Assembly (NCBI GenBank): GCA_002205965.3 | Contig: NADL03000703.1 | Span: forward strand, 372,001-436,000 | Length of the DNA: 64,000 nucleotides | Direction of reading: 5' to 3' | Origin: Kappaphycus alvarezii | Taxonomy: Eukaryota > Rhodophyta > Florideophyceae > Gigartinales > Solieriaceae | Shown here: positions 51,161-62,048 of the stretch, one piece after another | How positions within the stretch are numbered: the stretch's first letter is position 1 | How the letters are laid out: every line of letters begins with the position of its first letter | Notes under the pieces: generated by a model | Told to the model about the DNA's origin: nothing | Databases searched by the model: none | What the model saw: only the letters and a program-made list of their open reading frames with translations | Program-made: the position numbers and the translations under genes

Positions 51161-52245
51161 AAGGAAGTGGTATAGTTTGATTCCGTTACAGTGCAGCAGT
51201 TGTGGGAATGCCCGTCATTGACGAATTTAGACTACGGTATAGTGTGATTTAAAACGGATTTTGTCATCCATTGGTGTTAAGTATGGACGGTCCGAGCGAA
51301 CTCCCAGCAAGTTTTGCAGTGTATTTAAATCTAGAGTGAGAACGAAACCGCTTCAAAACACATTAATTGGTCAATATCGAATAAGATAGTTCTATTTAGA
51401 GACGCGTCGGTGTCCGAGATAATTACATAGTTACCGCGGTGGCCTCTAGTGAGTGCAATAACGGGGACTCAATAATTCTGACTATTTGAGTACAACCTTA
51501 AATTCAAGATTTAAACATGTCGAGTCCGGGCTCGGAAGCACACCAGCAAATATAACGGCTGCAACCTCAGACCTACGGAAATTTTGACAGATGAGTAAAT
51601 TATAAAAAAATTTACTGATGGTGATGCAGGAAAGCTCCCGGTGGACCCACAACGCCGCAATTATCGGGTAGCGTGCGCCAGCAAAACGGTCTTGGTTTGT
51701 GCAGTTAAACTTTATATCGACAGTCGGTTTTGTAGACGGCCGACTACAATATTCAACCACAGTGTTACACGTGTATATAACTGCAGAATACCACGGTCGT
51801 CACAGGGGATGGATAGGAATACTGTACTGTACTGTACTGCATATTGAGGAATGAATCCTTCATCGGGAGCAATTTACCGGAATCGATTTCGGTAATCAAA
51901 TTTAAAACTTTTAGAATTATCTTCAGCAAAACCCTTAGGATGCCCACTACTGTACTGTACAGTACTGTAATGTACTGCACAGTATGTTGATACTGTAAAA
52001 TATGTACAGTACTGTACTGTACTGTACTCCTGTATTGCATTTATCGAGGAGTTAGTTCCACGGATCGCGTCCAAGTGTCACTCGACACCTGGCGTTATCC
52101 GCCGCCGTATCTACCAGCGACTGAGTTGCACCCTCTGGTCCTTCATCGCTGAAGCTATCCTGTCGCGAGCACCGATGCGCATGGACGACGAAGTACATCC
52201 GGTTAGATCTTAACCGTATAGTTAGGACGTGCGCAGTCCACAGTA
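51161..52245. repeat. Intergenic DNA with a third TACTGTACAGTA cluster
   Basis: ACTGTACTGTACTGTACT-like runs occur at 51818-51842, 51950-51985 and 52003-52030. No gene is seen in the stretch. Confidence 0.55.
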
Positions 52246-52358
52246 GATATTGAACGCATTAAACTTCTCTTTCTCCATTTCTCATTGTCAGTGAATAAAA
52301 CGAAGCACACGTACTGTACTTCAAAAAGAAGTTTAATGCATTGTTTAATGCGTTCAGT
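52246..52358. mobile_element. Short MITE-like element sharing ends with the next element
   Basis: The left end GATATTGAACGCATTAAACT and the right end GTTTAATGCGTTCAG are inverted copies about 110 bp apart. The same terminal sequence bounds the larger element that follows directly. A perfect 13-bp inverted repeat with a 2-bp centre (AATGCGTTCAGTA..) lies at the junction, 52347-52374. Confidence 0.5.
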
Positions 52359-52359
52359 A

Positions 52360-54503
52360 GATACTGAACGCATTTAACTTCTTTCTTTCTTTCAGTATAA
52401 CCCATTTTGGCTTCTTGGCTCACATTATTATACAATCTTGTAAACTCCAAATACTAACTTATTTAAGGCACCAATGCTATTATTTTTCAAAAAAGCATGT
52501 CTTCGTGGAACTATTTTAGAAGGCAGCCCGCCACAAAAAAAGATATTCCTCCTTACTAAGCAACGATAAATTATTGCTTTGTGGCTTCGCGTGCATTTTA
52601 AGCAAAGTTTTGATTGACATCTGTGTAAATGGGGGTTAATTTACTGTGGTAGATATGTGGGTTGGTATCCAGTAAATATTGACATCTTGCACTGTAGACC
52701 AAAATGATGATGTTGTTGTAGAAAAAGAATGATACTGTCGCTGTAAAAATGAATAATACTCTTGCAGTAGAAAAAAATGATATTATAATATGTATAATTC
52801 CTGTATGATATCGGCTGCATCACTTATGAGGTGAAGTCTTGGCAACAGACCCGCCTCATCCCTCCCCTACCAAGTATTTACTGCACATGATCTGTTGATG
52901 GACTCGCATCACATCTGGATGGCTAACCCCGACAGTGCTGTAATGCATTCTCCAAGAGAGCAAGTGATGAGCTTTCGCATCAGATACTTTTCAACGTGAT
53001 GGTGCATTTCATCGATTAAGTGTTATCATGCATAGTAGGCATATCTTCCACCTTTCTAGCGATACTGCACTCCTGGCTTACATTCCAGAATATCAGTCTG
53101 ATGACGCATCTCGTGCGTCGCAAACCTTTTTATCGAAATTACGGTACTCTTGATGAATTTCCCAATGATGTTCCACTACCCCTTGTCATGTGGCTATCGA
53201 ACTTTTTAGAGTTGGAGCTAGGCCCTCTGCCTCCATTATTTCTCTGAGGTCAGTCCAACAATACTTGCTACTTGCCAATGGAGATTTAGATGTAAACCGT
53301 TACCGAAAAACATCTAAGTGCTTTCAGCACTGCAGTGTACTGCTACCAAGAGCGCCTCGGTACTACGATACCAAGTCTGAAGCTTCCGTTTGGGACAAGC
53401 GGGAAACATTGTTTCTTTGAGGGAATGAGAGTTCATGGGACTCTCAACTTTCGCACCACTCGCAGTAGACCACCAATATTTACCCCCTTTCTTTGAGGTA
53501 ATTTTGTTCCATATCTCTAAAATAACGGTTTCCCAGTCCACATGTGACCCTATCACTTGCAAACCTAACGCTCTTGCAATGCCAGTAGTCACGCTTTACT
53601 TGCAGTTCTTCAGCCTCACGCTGACTACGCTATGACACGTTTAACTAATCTATAAAAATGCAGTTCCGCCAAGTTAAATGAAACGCTTCGAATCATGATC
53701 AACTGCGCAGTCCTTCAAACTCATAGGACGTCATTGCTTTTCAATCTCTCCCTTTACATGCCCTTCTCTTGACTCCATGAGGTTCATAGAACCCCTCATT
53801 CATCTTTATTGAGTAATTAACGTCCAATCTAAATTATCGTCCGGGATCGAAGTAAATCTTAATACAAGACATACTAGCCCATTTCGGATGTATCCAGTGC
53901 TCCTAGTCTTTCTGACGAAGGCCGTATTAGACAGTGACGCGTTCTTGAAAAAGCAACAACAGAAGATCTCAGCAATGGATGCTTACTAGTCCTTCACATG
54001 TTGTATTGAGTGGAGAGATGTTATTTAATCATTACTCACCTAGACTGTTGTCCAAAATAATGAAGTTCGCACCACTGATGTCAATGCAAATCGGATAACG
54101 GGTGAGATCAAGGATAGTAATCCGTAGGTGGTATGAGAAGCGAGAAAGGGTCCTCACAAAGATCGGTACCGTTCGCCATTAAACACACCAACTGTTGATG
54201 ATTAGTGCACTTTTCCAGTTTGTCAAGACCAAATGAAAATTGGAGCTGATCCTAGAGGAGCTATTACACAAACTCTCATATTCGGCCTTGTCGATCGGTT
54301 TTGGTGAGAAGTGGAAGTCCTTGGAAAGTCACTGAGCGCAACAGTTGCGTCGATGGGTGTACCCAAAATGATAATCGCAGGTATGACTGCTGCAATGGAA
54401 TGTGATGAGGTATACAACCTTCTGGTGGAAAATTTCCCTGCCTGATCAAATTTATCGCATTCTGGAATATAGGTGAGTGAAGAAGTTTAACGCGTTCAGT
54501 ATC
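52360..54503. mobile_element. 2.1-kb element with terminal inverted repeats, transposase not identified
   Basis: The left end GATACTGAACGCATTTAACT (52360) and the right end, read inward, GATACTGAACGCGTTAAACT (from 54503) are near-perfect inverted repeats of about 25 bp, both extending to a CTTCTT word. Both ends are flanked by TA, but the inverted repeat may extend four bases further outward, so the target duplication is unclear. The interior has minus-strand protein-like pieces (ITILDLTRYPICIDISGANF near 54080, followed by a GTGAGT donor; HVDWETVILEIWNKITSKKG near 53515). I cannot assign them to a family. A third copy of the right end lies at 59405-59426. Confidence 0.55.
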
Positions 54504-55970
54504 TACTAGTGCAGTGGATTTTGTCGAGGGACATACTGTCGATGATACTACCTGTGAATAATACCCACACTATGAACCTTGGCTGCATGCTAGTGCATTT
54601 GAACAAGACTGAACTGCATAATCAGATTCGATACTCATGATTCTGCTAAACTAGTATGCTTTCGCGTAGTTTTGTTCACAGTTCCATAGTTTGAACATAA
54701 TTTGCGAGGTCAAAAAGCATCTGCAGATTTAGTAACGTAGACCGATGGGGCGGGAAATAGAGACGAGCCCACAGGGTTTAGCGGCTTTGAGGAAAAATTG
54801 GTACATTTTGACTGCATACCATAGGCAGAAACAGACGGGAACTGGGTCCAACGCATTTGCAATTCCTTGCTATTGGTTGTAGCAGATGGGCATGTTACAA
54901 AGAGCTAAATCCTGCCTAGTCATTCTTGAGACAATCTTTGAGCTCCAATTCATCTGAAGTCCTATGTCTTCGAAGTATTTACCTGATTTCTGTTTAAATT
55001 TTTCAAAGTTCGAAAGCATTAGAGCCACCTCTTCTGAGCGCTAAGCTGAGAGAAAGTGGATGTGATCGTCTGGACTGGCAAGGAAGAAATCTTTAGGGAA
55101 CGGCGGATATTGTTGAATAATATAAACCAGGTACAATTTTTTTCTTTTAATCTTTGAGCAGTTGTGCACCGAAATAATAGTAAGTGTAAGAAGTAGATGT
55201 AACTAGCCGATGAATACAAACCCCCAAGTAAAAGTCCCCTACAACACCAGAGCGATAGGAGCGTATTGCAGTGCACCGTGCTGATTGGCGGAGCTGATGT
55301 GGACATGAATTAGCATCTCTCTTTGCGGTTATGAAATTCTAAACAGAAGGATTCGAGTTCTTTCCTGCTGATGCAATTCACAAAGAGCCATGAAATTTTT
55401 CATGGTAAGTGACATGATAGTGGAATTAGGAACTTGGAATGTTGGATGCTAGGTCGACCTTGCGGTATTCGAAATGCTTGAAATGAAAAGGGTGGACAGT
55501 GAGTCAAGAATGGTTCTAGTATATCTATAGGGATAAGCTTATAGAATAAGAAAGGACAGGTAACTAACTTTCGCAAGGTCAGTGTTTATGGGGCGTCCCA
55601 TAACTGTCTAAACATGAGCGTATTACATTACTGCAAGAAAACGTTAGGTTTGTAATGGATTCACATGACTTCATTGGAGGTGCATCAGCTTTAGTACATA
55701 CTGTAGTTTACGCATCTTATCTAGCATTGCTTCGGACTCTAAGCGTCTAACCTCTCACTTCTGCACAAGAGGAAGGAGGAGTGCCTTATCATATATCTGC
55801 TGCGCATTGTTATGCAGTCTTAAAAGTTAGCACGTTTTCCTTCGAGGATTCCGCAGGGAATGACTAATTGTCGCGCTTTAGCTAATAGCCTTTGCTAAAT
55901 TACTTTTCCAGTAATTAAAATGGGAAAGCGATTCATTTACTGTAAGTAAGATGTTTGCCAAAACCCGCAG
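54504..55970. other. Intergenic DNA, no gene seen
   Basis: Only short frames without a recognisable domain and no clear repeat structure. Confidence 0.4.
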
Positions 55971-55974
55971 CGTG

Positions 55975-56420
55975 GCTGGTACAGTAAGGCAGTGTACTGT
56001 AAAGTTCATTGCTGTACAAAGCTATTTTAATAATCAATTAAAATAAGTACAGAGTTTGGACTCGACTACTGAGTAATTCAAAACAGCAACTCATGAAATT
56101 CCCAGTTGCACCATGCACCGTAGGTCCATTTGCGGCTAGTAGTACAGGCGCACTGTACTGTAGTGCGGAATGTTTAGTGTAGTATAATGTAGTGTAGTAC
56201 TCTACTCATTTACTGTTGAAATAATGTACCATAGTGTTCAGTAGTACCGTACATCCACTGTGAATTAAAAGGTACTGTACAGGGATAAAAACTAGTTCAG
56301 TCTTCATTCACACCTCGTGCGATATTGTGTAGTATTGCGAACATCCCCTATTTAATGAAATAAGAGAATAACGTTTTAATTCACATTAGTGAAACTAACA
56401 ATACTGTACAAACTTGCACC
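55975..56420. repeat. Fourth TACTGTACAGTA-type cluster
   Basis: Variants of TACTGTA/TACAGTA occur at about 55980-56010, 56150-56200, 56225-56285 and 56400, including a degenerate TAGTGTAGTATAATGTAGTG stretch at about 56176-56196. Confidence 0.55.
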
Positions 56421-57110
56421 GTACATATGACAGCCCTAACAAGAAAACCAGCTCTTGAGATTAGTTGAAACCTGCAAGAGCAAACTTGATTACCCAGGGC
56501 TCGCAAAAATGTATTTTCTTGAAGCGATTACTTTTGCTGTGAGCCTTAATTTGTGAGCCTACACCCCCGACTGCAGACTGATCGTATTTTATATATTTTC
56601 ATTTGAGCTTAAACCAGTTACACAGCACAGTGTGTTTAGCATCGGCGGCCTTCGTCGTTGACGATGTACTTGAGAACCGTAGCCAGCCAGTCGTGCTATG
56701 GAACGGGTTTCGAAGGTGCAAGCTATTCTTTCGCAGCGACACTCTGCGTTGGCAGTAACCTCCGTTGCGGCTAGTTTGCTTGCTGGCCTCCCCCCTATTT
56801 GCTTTAGAGTGGAGTGCCATCAGCGCCTGCCGCTACATTTCATGTACATGCATAGTACCACACAAATTAACTGAGGAGGGTTTTGATGCAAAGGCACGCT
56901 GCAGCAGCCGTCATGTCCGATGCGGCCTGCTTGATGGCTGGCCTGAAGGCGGCCTTTTAGGGAGCGTAGTTCCGCCCTAATTACTGGGTCGGTACACCTT
57001 TTTGAGTCGATTGTGATTGTCATGAAAACTTTAGGATAGCTCGAATGTATCTTCCAACAGGACAACCACCCAAAACTTCCCCCCGTTGATTGAGTATCAG
57101 CCAGCTTTTT
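56421..57110. other. Intergenic DNA, no assignable gene
   Basis: Two overlapping minus-strand frames at 56599-57065 are unusually rich in Cys and Arg, but match nothing I recognise. Confidence 0.3.
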
Positions 57111-57114
57111 TGTT

Positions 57115-57375
57115 AAAGTAAATCAACCCCCCTGTTCCTGCGATTGCTGTTATCAGGAAAATTAAGTAAACTATCCCATTAACCCTTTAAGTAAACCGCC
57201 TTCGTGTTTCCAAACTTTTTAACCCCACAGTAAAACCCCCTGTTCCAAACATTCAAACCCCACAGTACAGTAAAACCCCCGTGTTCCGAAAATTAAGCAA
57301 ACCACCCCATTGAGCCCCCGTGTTCCTCCAGACAGGAATACTTTGCTGTACAGTACTGTACAGTACAGTAATGAA
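57115..57375. repeat. Degenerate C-rich tandem repeat plus TACAGTAC run
   Basis: Words of the type AAACCCCC.TGTTCC and AAATTAAG.AAAC.A.CCCATT recur four or five times between 57115 and 57330 with irregular spacing. A TGTACAGTACTGTACAGTA run closes the block near 57350-57370. Confidence 0.6.
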
Positions 57376-57835
57376 CAAATCATAATGCAAATGGCACACT
57401 AGTGGCTGTCGAGGAAAATATTGACCAAAATACTAGATAATTGGGGATCAGTGTTCTGCAACGTAAACAAAGCAAACATGACCAGACGGTTTTTGTTCGA
57501 AATAACACAAGAAATTTACCACAAAACCGAGATTTTCATTTAAATTTCAATACCCGGCCAACGCGGGTAAATCCCAAACGCACGGAACTTCAGAACGTCA
57601 ATTCGTCTGGGGCAGCGCTCACGGTAGCGGCGTTGCGTGAGTCGATGTTTGCGAGTGGTACCGACCCTGATTTCCCACGTACGCACGGATGCGTCGATAA
57701 CAGACCAAATCATCCCACGTAGCGGATTAAGAAAAGTAACGCATAAAAAAATAAAAACATACCCCTGGCACATTCAATTCATTTCTCCATACCATTAACC
57801 TTTTATAATACATGAAGTAAATATGATTACCGTAC
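57376..57835. other. Intergenic DNA, no gene seen
   Basis: Short frames only. Its right end probably lies just outside the second PIF/Harbinger relic, but no terminal repeat was found. Confidence 0.35.
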
Positions 57836-57838
57836 ACA

Positions 57839-58800
57839 TTAACCATGGGCCACGGTTAACTCAGATGCCTCCAAAAATTCACCGATAATGCGATGTGGTG
57901 AGACCTTTGAGTTACGTTGCTCATTTGATCCTGTCAACTGCCAGTTGAAAGGCCTTTTCTTTAAGTATATTACGCCCATTAACTTCGCACCTCCCTGGTA
58001 CCCAATTTCTACCAGAATACACCAATGATTTGGGTACTCAGCGCGCTGCTCCTTCAAGTCCCCATCAGGTCCTCAGTCCACGTTACTTTTGCGAGTTTTT
58101 TCCAGATGGTAGTTAACATGTTTTTGAAAATATGGAGATGTCAGAGGTGCTGTCCGGATGATGATTCGTGCATATCATGGCCATCCCGTTAGGTAAAAGA
58201 TAAACCTCTACCATATAGCCGTAAAGCTTGTGCTTTCCGGAATAATACTGTTTCGCCTCTCATAGACTCCCGCTCGGACAAATTGTCTGCTGAAACATCA
58301 TCTCAATGGAATACATGTCGTGCACTTTCGTCTTGAACACGACCTCTTTCCTTTGAGCCTCGAAAAGAGTACATAACGCCAAAGTTGGTTAAAAACGAAT
58401 CGTAAATGAAAACTGCGAGTAAAAATTTTAAAAAAGGATAAAGAAGCTCTGAAAATTTGGCCCCTCTATCCGAAAACGTTTTCCAGAAAGTCCCCTTCTC
58501 TACTGTACTTAGCACTTACTGCAACCGAAACGATATCCTCCTCTCCCCCGTCGGGATTGATATCTATGGCGCCTTGGGCGACGACGGTAAGGCTTTTTTC
58601 CGCCGCCTTGCTTCCTTCGCTGCTTCCCGTCGCGGTTCCTCCCTCAACAGGAGCTCCGCGACTTCGTTACCCGTTTTGCATTTAGTCTCCAAATAATGCA
58701 GGCGCGACAAGTTTCTACCCGCCGCCCCATCCGTGGTTAATTTATAAATACCCTCCGCACGCCTCTGTGCGATATTGTACGACAAATAAAGATCTACCAC
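57839..58800 (-). pseudogene. PIF/Harbinger-type transposase relic, copy B
   Basis: On the minus strand the blocks match copy A at 30.3-31.2 kb. YSIEMMFQQTICPSG lies near 58290, followed by EAKQYYSGKHKLYGYMVEVY, LLPNGMAMICTNHHP and DSTSDISIF (about 58140). Then come EYPNHWCILVEIGYQGGA (about 58000) and a position-equivalent of VEKFFGRL that reads IGEFLEASEL (about 57865). Here the final Glu block is altered, and the first Asp position reads Glu. Several stops interrupt the frame. The sequence is clearly diverged from copy A, so the two derive from separate insertions or an old split. The upstream 58564-58803 segment is Arg/Glu/Ala-rich and may be the N-terminus. Confidence 0.6.
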
Positions 58801-58803
58801 CAC

Positions 58804-59845
58804 TTAGCTAAGAACAGTGTAATTATAAGAAAGAACCATTTGCTGTTGCAGTTGACTTCCAAATCTTACCAACATTGTAGTTGCGAGACACAAATCCAAA
58901 AGGAATATTCCAAATATGTATGAATTGCGCGGCGTCAAATTTTCTTTTTTTTGATGGTCTAGAATCAATCTTACCCGTAGAATAGATCTAAATGTATTGA
59001 ATCAGATGTAATCTACATATTTGAGGGTAGATCATCACTTGTTGCATAGTATTACCGCCCGAGAAAGGGGGGACACTGAAAATAAAATGAAAATAAAATG
59101 ATGAAAACACTAGAGAGGGCTTGTCCCACCTCCGTATCGACGTATTTCTGCCCGGGGGCAGTTTATACCAAGTTTACAGTGGGCATGCTAAAATCACTTG
59201 TCCCAAGTACAAGGAACAAAGGCGACCGATTGAAGTCCGAGTAGGGCAGGACATCGGTACATGTAAATAAGTGTTTTCTAAAGCCCACCCCGACACGTAC
59301 CATCCCTAAAAAAATCCAAACACAGCGCGTGAACATAAAATATTTCAAAAGTTCCAGGGGCAAATAAAGAATAAAATTTCAGCAGGGAAAATACAATACC
59401 GGAAAGAAGTTTAATGCATTCAGTATTTAAACAGGCATGCACCAAGTACAATTATAATACAATAAAAATCCGAACATTTACTTGCACTAACCCAAAAGGC
59501 CCTACAGCTAGTGGGTACAAGTGGTACTTCACCGAGAAAAACCGTAGGTTCGAATCTGGAGCGTGCACGTTAAAACAGTACACGCTACAACCACTCGATT
59601 AATCATGTGGGTCAGAGGATACAAAGAACTGCCGTTTTGAGTCTGGCTCTAGACTGATAAACCGTCTTGGTTTTACTTGGAACTATATCTTCTCCAGCCT
59701 AGCAGTGAGAATAGCTTTCGTAGCCAAGATTTCATTAGGCGAGGCTAGTATCTAGACGTCCTTCATTGCTTTCAATGACCAATTGGAAGTACCGGGAACT
59801 ATGCAATAGGGATTACCCTGGCGGATAAAGACACTTTTTTACTGC
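58804..59845. other. Intergenic DNA with a stray copy of the TIR-element end
   Basis: AGAAGTTTAATGCATTCAGT at 59405-59426 matches the right end of the element at 52.4-54.5 kb. No matching left end was found. No gene is seen in the rest. Confidence 0.45.
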
Positions 59846-59849
59846 TCCA

Positions 59850-62048
59850 CCAAATCTTTAGCAATTTCAGATTCCTCCTACACTAAAAGAAAGTCGCTAA
59901 ACTCTTCAAAAGTTCTGAAAGTATTTTGATCGTCAGAAAATGAAGTAAAGATATTGGCAATAGTCAAGACATTGTTGATAGATGTAGTAGACATTCGGTT
60001 TCTAAATGAACTGTAAAGTCAACCTGCCAGACTGAAAACGCGCTCATTATCAATTTGAGTTGCAGGTATACCGAGAAAAACGGACTACGTTAGCAACTGT
60101 TGGGAACATAAACTCTTTCTGCTGCATCAACTTGAGCTTCTCGAAATTAGTTTCGCTGTAAACTTCTCTCCTGTAAGTTTGAAGCTCAGCTTTTACCGAG
60201 TGCATGATACCTGAATCGCCCTCTCCGTCTTGTTGATAGTCAAAAAAGCAATCCTCCACTTGATCATTGTGTGGCGATTGTATGGACGTGCTTTCATTAC
60301 TTAATTCGTTATCCGTTGCAGCATTGCTCTTTCTTGACATTTACTTAAGGGAAAATCACTTCTTCATCAAATTGTTTCGCTATTGGCGTTGAACTAGCTG
60401 GATCTGACTTGTGAAGATTCATCAACGTACTCTTCATGTTCTTAAGCTCTGGATCAAAGACGAAGGCTATATAATGATGCACGAATGTTCCGTGGAGATC
60501 TTGAAATTGAAATAATGGGCGCAGTATATCTGCAAACGACTCACATACAACCGATGACATCTTTGACTTTATCATTTGAAGTTCCATGTCAAAATCTTCG
60601 CTTGGGATAGGATGAATTGTTGAATTTTCTCTTTGAAGACCAGATAGACTTTCACGATTTCATTAATTGCCTCACTTACAGACCAGTACATCTTTTGACT
60701 TTTCAGGCCTAGAAAAATCAGAAGTTCCACTGTTTCAACAATACAATGGACACCATCCCATGTCTCCTGAGTAGGAACTCGTTTCCGAAGATTTTTATCT
60801 GGCTGAGAACCAAAAATTTCGATACAACATCCTTGTATTGTAAAATAATTTGCATTATGACAATGAAGCTGACAAACCTAGCTTTAAACAGAATTGGAAT
60901 CAGCCTTTGAGGAAGCCTTTCCTGCTTGCATGCCTCATACCATGCTTTCTTTCCTTTCGAAGACTTCTTTGTCCAGGTAATGAATTTCTGTAGTGAGTCC
61001 CTGGTCGTTTCCAACGAAAGGAGAGGAAGTCCTTCGCAAAACTTTTTAGACAAAGCCGCATTACAAGCCCCGGACACAGTATGGGCAAAGCATGTAGCAC
61101 TATAACACACTTTTTCATCTGCAGGTTCGAAAGACGTAATAGTTCGAAGAACATTAGTGCATGTCTTTAGATTACTGCCCCTATCTTTCACACAAGCAAT
61201 GACTTTGTTTGTCAACCATATTGATCAAGCTTTTCCATCAATACCATGCTCAAATCTTCGCCACTTGTGTTATCACATTCAATCAGACAAACGTGAACCT
61301 GAAAGTTTTCGAAATTATTGTCAATACCATGGGAGATAAGATCAAAGATGTCCTGGCATCTTCTACTCATCCAAAGATCAAACGACATACTCAAAGAATC
61401 TAGAGCAGACAATCTTGGCTTGACCATGCTTTCCTCAACATTCTTGATGAACTCAGGAATAATCTTCTCCCGAAATGCAGTTCTATCCGAAATTCTAACT
61501 CTCGGATTGATGCGGTACACAAAGCGAAGAGAGTCAGGATGCTCGACAAATGAAAATGGTAGACCTGCTCTAGTGACCATGAGAACTAGATTCTTGTTGA
61601 TTTCTTTCGCTGTGCTTGAGGTTGGATTGTACTTTTGGTGCGTAGCAAGGATAGTCTGAACTGTCTTCAGTTTCTTCCTAACCTGTTCTACTTTGTCATG
61701 CATACTCTCAAATTCGGCCATCAGTTCGCTGTGGTGCTCTTTTAATTGGTGTCGAAACGAATTCATTCCTGCATTGACTTTAAATGAGAGTACGCCTTTT
61801 CTTTCTCTCTTATTCAACGCTGAAAGGTTCCGGAGATTCGGAGAACAGACAATACATGCAAATTTGGAAACAACCCTATAGAATCCCCAAAGCATGGCTG
61901 CCCTCCTGTTTTTTTTCCATGTTTCAGTTACAATTTCAAGAATGCTGGAACTATTTGCGTCGCTAGTAGGTACTGATCCGGTTGTTATGGCATTTTGTTC
62001 TAATTTTTGTAGAGGATATGTTTGATGGTCGTTCATGGCGTCAGCCAT
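59850..62048 (-). mobile_element. hAT-superfamily transposase (frame-broken)
   Basis: The start at 62048 (MADAMNDHQTYPLQK) leads into a BED-like zinc finger: CIVC near 61855, then FRHQLKEHH near 61750. The longest intact piece is 278 residues (61212-62048) and includes LDSLSMSFDLWMSRRCQDIF (about 61385). The chain continues YG.TNKVIACVKDRGSNLKT (about 61185), CFAHTVSGAC (about 61080) and, after more frame changes, GVHCIVETVELLIFLGL (about 60730). It ends with the hAT dimerisation signature IPATQIDNERVFSLAG (about 60020-60065), followed by RNRMSTTSINNVLTIANI. At about 61214 one added T in a T run restores the frame exactly, as in the host genes. A stop follows VFSLAG at about 60021. No terminal repeats or 8-bp duplication were recognised. 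hAT enzymes cut and paste DNA. Confidence 0.7.

Noticed and set aside
59545-59580. AGGTTCGAATCT, which looks like a tRNA T-loop
   Set aside because: The flanking bases cannot form the 5-bp T stem and no acceptor or anticodon arm is present.
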